Source: Rhodospirillaceae bacterium (GTDB lineage Bacteria > Pseudomonadota > Alphaproteobacteria > Puniceispirillales > Puniceispirillaceae). From it: DNA of 20,122 bases. The stretch lies in contig PCBG01000009.1 of assembly GCA_002731315.1 (NCBI GenBank), forward strand, positions 7,780 to 27,901. Reading direction: 5' to 3'. Positions 7,673 through 14,618 of this stretch are shown here, piece by piece. The position numbers and the translations under genes are program-made. Positions within the stretch are counted from its first letter, which is position 1; every line of letters begins with the position of its first letter. The notes under the pieces were generated by a model. It was not told the DNA's origin, did not search any database, and worked only from the letters and a program-made list of their open reading frames with translations.

Positions 7673-7850
7673 CCTTGAAATCATTTGGATTTAACTTTGA
7701 TCGAGTGAGAAGTTGCCATATGAGGCTAATGCAGGTCAAATTATGTGAGTTACTGTTCGGGTATTCCAATCTCTCTTGGCTAGCCGGCGGAGAGGCTTAA
7801 TTTAAGCGTACGGTGCTACTAGTATTGATTTGAAGTTATGGAGCGATTCC
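7673..7850. other. Short A/T-rich leader region before the M20 gene
   Basis: No gene is supported here. The 81-codon frame at 7555-7800 mostly overlaps the DctM relic in another phase and is not credible. Together with 7255-7498, where I likewise see nothing coding beyond antisense frames, this makes about 600 bases without an intact gene. GGAG at 7839-7842 serves the M20 start at 7851. Confidence 0.4.
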
Positions 7851-9017
7851 ATGAATATTTTGCCAGCTATTGTTGCTGTTAAAGAAGAGATGGAGGCCAT
7901 CTACAAGGACCTGCATACCCATCCAGAGCTTGGTTTTGAAGAAACTCGAACTAGTACAATTGTTGCTGAAAAATTAACCGAATATGGTGTTGATGAAGTT
8001 CATAGAGGATTGGGAAAGACGGGTGTCGTTGGGTTGATACACGGAAAATCAAAGGGTAATCGGCGCGTCGGTCTACGAGCTGACATGGATGCATTGCCGA
8101 TCGATGAAATAACCGGTTTATCGTTTGCGTCAAAAACATCAGGCAAAATGCACGCTTGTGGTCATGACGGCCACACAACGATGCTACTTGGAGCCGCTCG
8201 ACACCTTTCAGAAACACGTGATTTTGATGGAACAGCTGTACTAATTTTTCAGCCTGCTGAAGAAGGGCTTGGAGGCGCAAGACAGATGATTGCCGACGGG
8301 CTTTTTGAGAAATTTCCTGTTGACGAGATCTACGGAATGCACAATTCCCCTAACGGTCGGCCCGGCACATTTGACATATGTAAAGGTGTCGCAATGGCAG
8401 GCGCTATGTTCTTCGATGCACATATTCGCGGAGTTGGCAGCCATGCGGCTATGCCGCAACAGTCGCGCGATACCGTGATGATTGCCTCAGCCCTTGTCAG
8501 CCAACTGCAAAGCATTGTTAGTCGAAATGTTGCTCCGCTTGAAAGCTGTGTTGTGTCTGTCACGCAAATGCATGCTGGGGCAGCGTATAATGTGGTTCCA
8601 GAGACAGCACATATTGCCGGCACAGTGCGCTATTTTAGCGATGAGGTGCGTAGCCTTGCCATGCACCGCATGCAAACGATTTGCAACGGCATTGCTACGG
8701 CTTATGAAGTTGAGATTGACTTAGACATGCGCAATGTCTTTGACGTACTCGTGAATGATCCAGAATTATCAGATGCATACATTGAGGCTGCAACGGATAT
8801 TCTTGGGTCAGAAAATGTTTCTGATATCAGTGTACCCGCCACAGGCTCGGAGGATTTTGCTGATATGCTCCGTCTGGTGCCAGGTGCTTATTGCCGCGTT
8901 GGACATACGGGTACCAAAGGCTTACATAACCCTGCGTTTGTGCTTGGTACAGAGCTGTTGCCAATCGGTGCTTCCATTATGGCGCGTATTGTCGAAAACC
9001 GTTTGCCTTTAGCATGA
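7851..9017 (+). CDS. M20 family amidohydrolase (hippurate/IAA-amino acid hydrolase type)
   Basis: This 388-residue cytoplasmic zinc hydrolase starts at the ATG at 7851, preceded by GGAG eight bases upstream; the TTG at 7830 is an inferior start. Metal ligands and catalytic residues of peptidase family M20D are all present: HTHPELGFEE (22-31), LRADMDALPI (75-84), MHACGHDGHTTM (100-111), the catalytic glutamates in FQPAEEG (133-139), GMHN (162-165), ATGSEDFADML (330-340) and LHNPAF in the C-terminal lid. Such enzymes cleave N-acyl or aryl amides of amino acids. The exact substrate cannot be told from sequence. Base composition is visibly more A/T-rich than in the flanking GMC and envelope genes, and it sits between two gene relics, so recent transfer is plausible. 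Confidence 0.92.
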   Translation: MNILPAIVAVKEEMEAIYKDLHTHPELGFEETRTSTIVAEKLTEYGVDEVHRGLGKTGVVGLIHGKSKGNRRVGLRADMDALPIDEITGLSFASKTSGKMHACGHDGHTTMLLGAARHLSETRDFDGTAVLIFQPAEEGLGGARQMIADGLFEKFPVDEIYGMHNSPNGRPGTFDICKGVAMAGAMFFDAHIRGVGSHAAMPQQSRDTVMIASALVSQLQSIVSRNVAPLESCVVSVTQMHAGAAYNVVPETAHIAGTVRYFSDEVRSLAMHRMQTICNGIATAYEVEIDLDMRNVFDVLVNDPELSDAYIEAATDILGSENVSDISVPATGSEDFADMLRLVPGAYCRVGHTGTKGLHNPAFVLGTELLPIGASIMARIVENRLPLA

Positions 9018-9040
9018 GCTGCTCGCCAGAGACATTCGAA

Positions 9041-9063
9041 GTGTAGAGGGATGCCTCTGACAC
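9041..9063 (+). terminator. Weak hairpin after the M20 gene, possible terminator
   Basis: GTGTAGAGG, a GATG loop and CCTCTGACAC can pair as nine base pairs with one bulged G. It starts 24 bases after the M20 stop. No T-run follows, so it is not a canonical intrinsic terminator. Confidence 0.25.
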
Positions 9064-9500
9064 ATTGATAAAAATGTCTAGAGACTTCGCCCTTTGCCAC
9101 TTGCAGTGCCGAGTGCTTTGGCCTTCCTTCTGCAAGAGGTGATCTGTGGCCGTGTCAGGGGGCTGATATTTGTTACGACCTCGTGCCAGTTGTGTGTTTC
9201 TGCTTACCTCGACGCGGTGCAACCAATCCCGCGATATGTTATGTCGAGAATCGCTGACAAAACCAGATGTGGTATATAGATGAAAAATGCAACTTTGCCT
9301 CCACACATCCATCACCGTCTGATGTCCGCGTCGCTGCCCACCCTTCATGCACTTTCATCCCTCGAGCTATGCGCCGGCGATCGTGGACGGCTGATTGCGC
9401 GTTGTTCAGGCTATCGATTCATGATTTGTTTGTATGATGGATCAATTTTATAGCCGCATGATTGAACGCTCGGCTGTCAATTTTGGGAGCAGGTGATGCC
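9064..9500. other. Intergenic stretch without a convincing gene
   Basis: About 440 bases. Open frames on both strands (for example minus 9348-8977 and plus 9094-9279) have atypical composition and show no family resemblance. I looked for the missing upstream part of the integrase relic at 10313 here and did not find it. GGGAG (9485-9489) and AGGTG (9491-9495) precede the methyltransferase start. Confidence 0.4.
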
Positions 9501-10316
9501 ATGGTGCGAAGCGTAGCCGAAGAAAAACAGACCGCCCGTCTCGACACTGAATTCCGTGATGCGCAATCACCCGTGTTTCAAGCCATCACCAACCAAGTGT
9601 GCGATTGCGGTTATATCGGCACCAGCTGGACAACACGCAAAGAAGCCGACGTGATGATTGCGCATCTAGGTCTGAAGGCCTCTCATAATTTGCTAGATAT
9701 TGGCGCAGGGGCTGGCTGGCCCGGTTTGTACCTCGCCCTGCAAACCGGTTGCGCCGTGACACTGCTTGACCTTCCCGAAATAGGATTGCGGTTGGCACAG
9801 GCGCGAGCTGAAACCGATGGCATGACATCACAGCTTTCCACTGTGCTGGCAGATGCTGCCGAGATGCCGTTTCCTTCGGAAAGTTTCAAGGCTATTAGCC
9901 ATAGCGATGTGCTGTGTTGTCTTGAAGACAAGCTGACCGTTCTGCAGGAATGTCGGCGGGTCATAAGCGCCGATGGCCGGATGTGTTTTACTGTGATCAG
10001 GTTGGCAGATAGTTTAAAGGGGACCGCTATGAAGCGCGCATTGCAAGCGGGCCCAGAATTTATCCGCGGCGATGCTGAATATCCGGCAATGCTTCTATCT
10101 GCTGGCTGGCAGGTCATCCGGCAGGACGATATTACCGAAGCGTTTTGTAACTCTATAGAGCGAATGATTGCTGCAGAAGAGGACAAGAATGATGCATTGC
10201 GAACACTGCGTGGTGATGAAGCCTATGAAAAAGCCCAGGTAGATTGGCAGTATAAGCTGCAGGCCGCAGAAGAACGATTGATTTTGCGAGAATCCTTTAC
10301 AGTAGTGCCGACATGA
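9501..10316 (+). CDS. Class I SAM-dependent methyltransferase
   Basis: The protein has 271 residues from the ATG at 9501; the TTG at 9462 is a possible but weaker start. The Rossmann-fold methyltransferase core is clear: motif I LLDIGAGAGWPGLYLA (64-79) for S-adenosylmethionine, the acidic end of strand 2 in VTLLDLPE (86-93), a motif II/III region (VLADAAEMPFPSESFKAISH), and a post-core LQECRRVISADGRMCF. This is the Methyltransf_11/25 type, generally acting on small molecules. The C-terminal 70 residues are helical and charged. The substrate is unknown. Its stop codon overlaps the first codon of an integrase relic (ATGA at 10313-10316), suggesting it was placed there by a recombination event. 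Confidence 0.85.
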   Translation: MVRSVAEEKQTARLDTEFRDAQSPVFQAITNQVCDCGYIGTSWTTRKEADVMIAHLGLKASHNLLDIGAGAGWPGLYLALQTGCAVTLLDLPEIGLRLAQARAETDGMTSQLSTVLADAAEMPFPSESFKAISHSDVLCCLEDKLTVLQECRRVISADGRMCFTVIRLADSLKGTAMKRALQAGPEFIRGDAEYPAMLLSAGWQVIRQDDITEAFCNSIERMIAAEEDKNDALRTLRGDEAYEKAQVDWQYKLQAAEERLILRESFTVVPT

Positions 10317-10438
10317 CCTTCATCGCACATCAAACTAGGTCGCTCATAGAGCGCGACTATAACCGCACTGACTTTCTCGAGCAAAGGAGAGTGCTGATGG
10401 AGGCGTTGGCACTCTACTTACTGATCAAAAGTTCGTAG
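10313..10438 (+). pseudogene. C-terminal relic of a tyrosine recombinase (integrase)
   Basis: The frame from ATG 10313 to TAG 10436-10438 encodes 41 residues. It includes AHQTRSLIERDYNRTDFLEQ and then RRVLMEALALYL. This matches the typical tail of P4-type/alphaproteobacterial phage integrases, where 'H....VE.AY.R.D.LE+RR.LM..WA.YL' follows the catalytic tyrosine region. The catalytic R-H-R-Y residues are absent, so it cannot be an active recombinase. It overlaps the methyltransferase stop, and I found no upstream integrase part in the window. It marks an old mobile-element boundary. Family resemblance is by eye only. Confidence 0.55.
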
Positions 10439-10612
10439 AATTAGATTGAACATAGAAATTTAATTATAAATTTAAATCACGTTAATTATCTGAAATTTAT
10501 AAATTTTTTTTGATTACATAAATTGTAAAGCAAACTTTTAAACGCCAAGCAAACAATTCTGGCTAAAAATATTTCATGACGTCCGTGCAAATATCTTCTT
10601 CAGGAGATTTGG
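10439..10612. promoter_or_regulatory. Strongly A/T-rich probable promoter region of the envelope operon
   Basis: About 10440-10575 is markedly A/T-rich compared with everything around it and precedes seven same-strand genes. It is the most likely promoter region of that operon. No clear -35/-10 pair stands out. AGGAG at 10601-10605 precedes the first start codon by seven bases. The A/T richness could also attract a nucleoid protein or be part of the mobile-element boundary. Confidence 0.45.
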
Positions 10613-11122
10613 ATGAAATTAAACAAGTTTATCTCTGTGTTGATCTTGACGGGCATTGTGTCGGGCACAAGTCAGGCAAGAGCCCAAATGATCAACGACA
10701 CGCGCACCGGATATGTCACGGCTGTCGAGACAGTGTGGACGCAGCGGGTTATTCATGAGCCAGTGACAATCACATCCTGCCATACCAGCCAGTCGCATTC
10801 AGGCTATCAAGGCAACATTGGTGATGTCGTCATCGGCGGCCTTGTCGGCTCAGCGATTGGCAACAAGCTCAGTGACAACCATGGCGCTGGTTCTCTAGGG
10901 GCGTTGTTTGGTGCCGCCGCCGCCATGGAAAGGTCTCCGCGCCAACGTCGGGTCTGTCATGATAAGACGAGCTATCGTGAAAGGACCGAAAATGTTGCCG
11001 ATCATTATTTGGTGCATGTGCGTGCCGATGAACGCGATCTAACCTTCCGTTCGGATCGCCGCTATCGCGTGAACCAGCGCGTGAGTCTGTCCGTGTCTTC
11101 AAATTACGGTCTTCTGCGCTGA
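10613..11122 (+). CDS. Exported glycine-zipper 2TM-type protein
   Basis: This 169-residue protein has a signal peptide (residues 1-25, MKLNKF then a hydrophobic core, AxA site QARAQ) and no lipobox. The central part, about 70-104, is a double glycine zipper: GDVVIGGLVGSAIGN, then GAGSLGALFGAAAA. It is flanked by C56 and C115, the arrangement seen in the 'glycine zipper 2TM domain' / 17-kDa antigen-SlyB-like group of outer-membrane-associated proteins. The C-terminal 50 residues are charged and beta-like. It likely inserts in or lies on the outer membrane from the periplasmic side. It is the first gene of a seven-gene plus-strand series, with a good ribosome-binding site (AGGAG). Confidence 0.75.
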   Translation: MKLNKFISVLILTGIVSGTSQARAQMINDTRTGYVTAVETVWTQRVIHEPVTITSCHTSQSHSGYQGNIGDVVIGGLVGSAIGNKLSDNHGAGSLGALFGAAAAMERSPRQRRVCHDKTSYRERTENVADHYLVHVRADERDLTFRSDRRYRVNQRVSLSVSSNYGLLR

Positions 11123-11175
11123 AGCAGTCGCAAGCCGCATAACCTAACTGTCATAAATGAAGGAGGGATCCACTT

Positions 11176-11718
11176 ATGAAATGTTTATCCGTTCCCATAA
11201 TCGCGCTCGGTGCACTCGGCCTAGCCGCCTGCCAGCAGACGGTGCTGACTTCTTCAGCACCAACCACATCGGTGATCGACCGCGCCAATGAAATGCAAAA
11301 TGTGCTGAATTTCGATTCCTGCCTGAGCAATGGGCTCGAACAGGATGCGCAGGCGGCGGCCAGCGACGAGCGGAGCCAGTACCTTGCTAGTGCCAAAACC
11401 TTATCCAGCTGTGAATCGAAACTACGCGACACCGCGTCGCTGGTTGCAATCGAACAGCGGATGCAGGCTAAGGCCCTTGCCGTGCAGAATTTCATCAAGG
11501 GTGGGGATATCCAGGCGGCCCGGCTTGCGCTGACGGATTTCGAGGCCAGCTTCGATGGTGCCGATCTGATCTATGCCGATGGTAGTTCCTTTTCGGACAC
11601 CATGCATGCGCTGCTCTACAGTTTTGATAACGGTGTCACCTACAAGCTGGCGTCCTTGAATGCCCGTCGAAAGGTCAAGGACGAGGTGCGGCGCGCCTGG
11701 TATTGGCAATCTAACTAA
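11176..11718 (+). CDS. Lipoprotein of unknown function
   Basis: The protein has 180 residues with a clear type II signal peptide: MKCLSVPIIALGALG and lipobox LAAC, so C19 would be lipidated. The residue after Cys is Gln, not Asp, so by the +2 rule it would go to the outer membrane. The mature part is largely helical, with two further cysteines (C49, C78) that could form a disulfide in the periplasm. I recognise no domain. AGGAGG (11161-11166) precedes the ATG. It is 53 bases after the glycine-zipper gene and 23 before the next gene, so co-expression is likely. It may be the outer-membrane anchor of the proposed envelope complex. Confidence 0.75.
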   Translation: MKCLSVPIIALGALGLAACQQTVLTSSAPTTSVIDRANEMQNVLNFDSCLSNGLEQDAQAAASDERSQYLASAKTLSSCESKLRDTASLVAIEQRMQAKALAVQNFIKGGDIQAARLALTDFEASFDGADLIYADGSSFSDTMHALLYSFDNGVTYKLASLNARRKVKDEVRRAWYWQSN

Positions 11719-11741
11719 ATCGGCAGAAAGGATCATCCCTT

Positions 11742-12635
11742 ATGAGACATAATCGTCCAACCGGCTCACACAGACCCTTCATGATGGCGGCCTTCACCGG
11801 GATCGCCTTAACGTTGAGCAGCCAGGCACTAGCTTCAAGCCCGCGCGGATGGCAGCCGCAGATCAGCGAAAAAATCCTAGTGCTGCCGCAGAGGCAGCTG
11901 GAACGTGCAATCCAGAGGGATTTCGCCGCTTCGCCGCTGGCTAGCGACATGATGAATGTCGACCAGCAGATTGTGTCTGAGGTCACCAATATCCAGTCAT
12001 TGAGCGAGAACCAGCATTTATATGAGGGTGAGGCCGCTGTCGAGGTCAAGCATCAGGTGCTGGCTGCCAAACGCGCCTATATCGGCCTGATGGGTGAACA
12101 GATTGGCATGAAGCGCAAGAAACTTCAGACCAAACTTTGGCTTTACCGGCATCTAACGCGAACGGCGCGCCGTAATGACAGCAATCTCGCGGAAAGGCGT
12201 GAGATCACTAATGCGATCGATGCTGCACAGCAGCGAGCTGGCGCGGTAGAGAGCGAGCTGAGAGAGGAGCTTTTCTATTCGACCAATCTTCCAGAGAGCA
12301 AGTTTGGTGAGGATTACGCGGCCAACCGGCAGGCCATCGAGTCGCTGCGAAGTGCCATCGCCAACCATCCGCTGAACAAGGCAGACGGGGGCAGCGACGC
12401 GCCACTCAACAAGTTTGAGGAATTGCAGCGGCTGACAATGAGTGTCGAAGCTCAGCTGGCAATCCTGGACATGGAGGATGAGGTGCTGGGCCATATGGCA
12501 AAGCTGCTATCTCTTGACGCGATGGCCTTTGCCGAGGAAGTGGCCGAAATCGCCTATCTAGCTAATGAAGAGGCACCAAAGGACGCTGAGTTCAGATCGC
12601 CAGCGGCAGGTGTGAAACTGTTCGTGAATTTCTGA
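11742..12635 (+). CDS. Exported helical/coiled-coil protein, unknown function
   Basis: This 297-residue protein has an N-terminal signal peptide of about 31 residues: a basic start MRHNRPTGSHR, the hydrophobic MMAAFTGIALTLSS, and cleavage near ALASS. The mature chain is almost entirely helical and charged, with likely coiled-coil stretches at about 90-175 and 195-265 (for example KFEELQRLTMSVEAQLAILD). There are no cysteines and no recognised domain. AAAGGA precedes the ATG. It is probably a periplasmic rod or scaffold in the same assembly as the lipoprotein upstream and the channel-like protein downstream. The function is inferred only from topology and neighbours. Confidence 0.7.
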   Translation: MRHNRPTGSHRPFMMAAFTGIALTLSSQALASSPRGWQPQISEKILVLPQRQLERAIQRDFAASPLASDMMNVDQQIVSEVTNIQSLSENQHLYEGEAAVEVKHQVLAAKRAYIGLMGEQIGMKRKKLQTKLWLYRHLTRTARRNDSNLAERREITNAIDAAQQRAGAVESELREELFYSTNLPESKFGEDYAANRQAIESLRSAIANHPLNKADGGSDAPLNKFEELQRLTMSVEAQLAILDMEDEVLGHMAKLLSLDAMAFAEEVAEIAYLANEEAPKDAEFRSPAAGVKLFVNF

Positions 12636-12685
12636 GCCGCCACTCGCCATCCTCAATCCAGATCCATTTTGAAAGGAAACCCATC

Positions 12686-13069
12686 ATGCCCCGAAACATC
12701 ATCCAAATCTGCCTTGTTGCGTCGGCGATTTTGATCAGCGCCCCGGTGGTTGCGGGATCGCTTGAAAATCTAGAACGCGAGCGGTCAATCATGGTCTCAC
12801 GCCTGCTTGACGCCGACCTCAATATCGCCCAGCGGCAGGAAAAAATCGCCTTCTCAAAGCGTCGTCTTGCCGATCTAGAACGGATCGCTTTGAACGACAA
12901 GGCGCTGAAGGAGTCACGCAGTCCACTGGTGATGAAGGTGTTCAAGAATTACGAGATGTCATTTCTCGTGCATTCGGCCGCCGAATCCAGGCGCTCGATG
13001 TCGACACACTGGCTTGAAGGCATTGGACTTTCGACAAGTGATTTGATGAATACAAGGTCAATCCGATGA
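12686..13069 (+). CDS. Small exported coiled-coil protein
   Basis: The protein has 127 residues: a signal peptide (MPRNIIQICLVASAILISAP, cleavage near VVAG) followed by a charged helix, about 25-70, that reads as coiled coil (LENLERERSIMVSRLLDADL). The C-terminal third is less regular. GAAAGGA precedes the ATG. Its TGA overlaps the ATG of the channel-like gene (ATGA at 13066-13069), so the two are translationally coupled and probably work together in fixed ratio. No family recognised. It could be a periplasmic partner of the channel-like protein. Confidence 0.7.
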   Translation: MPRNIIQICLVASAILISAPVVAGSLENLERERSIMVSRLLDADLNIAQRQEKIAFSKRRLADLERIALNDKALKESRSPLVMKVFKNYEMSFLVHSAAESRRSMSTHWLEGIGLSTSDLMNTRSIR

Positions 13070-13677
13070 TCTCACTCATTCTTGGCGCGCATCGTCGATT
13101 TGAAAAGTCCGGCCATGCCGCAGGTGGGCTCGGATCGATGATGCAGGCGCTGAGCCTGTTTCTGGGGCTGATCGTCATCATCACCAGTTTGACCGCCTTC
13201 ACCACCGGCATGGCGCCGGCGCAGGTCCTCAGCTGGGGACTTGATATGCTTGGCAGCATTTTTTTGCTGCTCTTATCAGCATTGGTGATCACCGCGATTT
13301 TCTGCTGTGTCAGGTTGATTGACAGCGCGTGTCACGCGCCGTCAGACCTGGAGCGGCAGAAATGGTTACAGGCGGGTCTGCAGGCATGCAACGGCATCGC
13401 CACGCTGGCACTGACATTCCCCCTTCTTGGCATCAGCCTTGGGATCGGGCAGTTGTCGAATAGCAGCCTAACACCAGACAGTATTGACAAGGTAATTGCG
13501 TCACTGACGGATGACTTCAGCATGGCGTTTCTGACCTCGGTGATCGGATTGCCGCTGTCGGCCATTCTTCGCACCGTTTTCATTGTCCTGAACGCCTCGC
13601 TGGCATTCGGCAGCACCCCGAGCACCATACCGGCGTCCGTTGGCGACAAGCCAGTCACAACTCTGTCACTTTCGTAA
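13066..13677 (+). CDS. MotA/TolQ/ExbB-like membrane protein (possible proton-channel subunit)
   Basis: This 203-residue protein has four hydrophobic segments, about 26-46, 60-83, 108-130 and 152-178. The last two resemble TolQ/ExbB helices: ATLALTFPLLGISLGIGQL parallels the 'TAPxLGLLGTVxGM' helix. SLTDDFSMAFLTSVIGLPLS parallels the 'GIAEALxTTAxGLxxAIPA' helix that lines the ion pathway. In this superfamily such subunits convert the proton or sodium gradient into movement of a partner protein. The chain is shorter than typical TolQ/ExbB in its cytoplasmic loop. It is coupled to the gene before it by a 4-base overlap, and two single-membrane-span proteins follow. Similarity is by eye; a different polytopic protein is possible. 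Confidence 0.6.
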   Translation: MISLILGAHRRFEKSGHAAGGLGSMMQALSLFLGLIVIITSLTAFTTGMAPAQVLSWGLDMLGSIFLLLLSALVITAIFCCVRLIDSACHAPSDLERQKWLQAGLQACNGIATLALTFPLLGISLGIGQLSNSSLTPDSIDKVIASLTDDFSMAFLTSVIGLPLSAILRTVFIVLNASLAFGSTPSTIPASVGDKPVTTLSLS

Positions 13678-13694
13678 ATCGGAGGTTAATTTCC

Positions 13695-14618
13695 ATGCGT
13701 TACCTCATCTTCAATGTCACTGTCCTTGCGGCGCTTGGCTACCTGTTTATGGCGTCCCCCGATCAGTCCTTCACGAGCTGGATCGGCAAGGCTCCCCAGA
13801 TGTTCGACGCGGCACGAACAGCCAGCCGTGATTCCATGCCTGGTGATGATCCCACCGCCACCGCTGGGCGCGCTCTGCTCGAGGCCGTGGAGCCGGTTGT
13901 GGAACAGATCCTCTCGTCGTCAGATGGTCCGGTGGCGGCACGAGTGCCGGCGGCGCGCTTCGGTGAGCCGGCAACGCCGGACGACATAAAGACCGTTGCA
14001 GCGCCGGTCGATCTGGCCACTGACGATGCCCGGCCTGTCACGATACAGGATATCGAGAGCATGATCCGTGGCCTGATAGATGCCAGGGTAACGGTAGGCG
14101 ATGATCAGGATGCGAGTGCGGATGCCGACAGCCCAGAAACCCCGGCGGGTGACCAGGCTAAAAACGTCCAGCTTCAGCCAAAGCACCGCCCTGCAGACAG
14201 GCCATCAACTGGTCTGGCATCGAGTTTCGCGGCGGCTGACCCGAGCATGCCGACAAAAGCCACGCCGGACGGCCCCCATGATGCTCGTTCAGGAGCGGTG
14301 GAAATCAGCGAAAATGGCTCGGCAGCGCCGAGTGCGGCACCGCAGGAGATGAGCGACGAGGAAATCGCCACCGCCTTTTCCAGGCTTCAGCAGGCGGCGC
14401 GCCCGAACCCGGCCCCGTCGGGAGCCACGCAACCGAGGGAAATAGATGCAGTTGGTGATGGCCAGGTTAATGGTGTTCCTGTCGAAGCCACAGCAGTGAC
14501 AGCCGCGCCTACCGCTCCGGAATCACCCGCTTTTATGTCACCCGGTCAGAGGGCCGACAGCCTCGCTATGATGGTAGAGGAGCTGCAACTCATGTATCTG
14601 GAACGAACCGGTGGCTGA
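13695..14618 (+). CDS. Membrane-anchored protein with long low-complexity periplasmic region
   Basis: The protein has 307 residues with one N-terminal membrane segment (RYLIFNVTVLAALGYLFMA, 2-20). It has a short conserved-looking stretch to about 45, then more than 200 residues rich in Ala, Pro, Asp, Thr and Gly with no evident fold. A helical C-terminal tail (GQRADSLAMMVEELQLMYLE) follows. GGAGG (13681-13685) precedes the ATG. This layout matches periplasm-spanning transducers, as in TonB or TolA, though it has no recognised end domain. The last eight bases overlap the next gene (starting GTG 14611), so the two are coupled. The ExbD/TolR-type membrane aspartate is not visible. Role inferred from topology. 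Confidence 0.65.
   Translation: MRYLIFNVTVLAALGYLFMASPDQSFTSWIGKAPQMFDAARTASRDSMPGDDPTATAGRALLEAVEPVVEQILSSSDGPVAARVPAARFGEPATPDDIKTVAAPVDLATDDARPVTIQDIESMIRGLIDARVTVGDDQDASADADSPETPAGDQAKNVQLQPKHRPADRPSTGLASSFAAADPSMPTKATPDGPHDARSGAVEISENGSAAPSAAPQEMSDEEIATAFSRLQQAARPNPAPSGATQPREIDAVGDGQVNGVPVEATAVTAAPTAPESPAFMSPGQRADSLAMMVEELQLMYLERTGG

Noticed and set aside
7555..7800. 81-codon plus frame before the M20 gene
   Set aside because: It overlaps the DctM relic in another phase, and its translation is not protein-like.
8977..9348. 123-codon minus frame overlapping the end of the M20 gene
   Set aside because: No start signal, atypical composition, and it overlaps a well-supported gene.
10460..10485. 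CtrA-like TTAA-spaced motifs in the A/T-rich promoter region
   Set aside because: Spacings between TTAA copies are 8 and 6 bases, not the required 7; expected by chance in such A/T-rich DNA.
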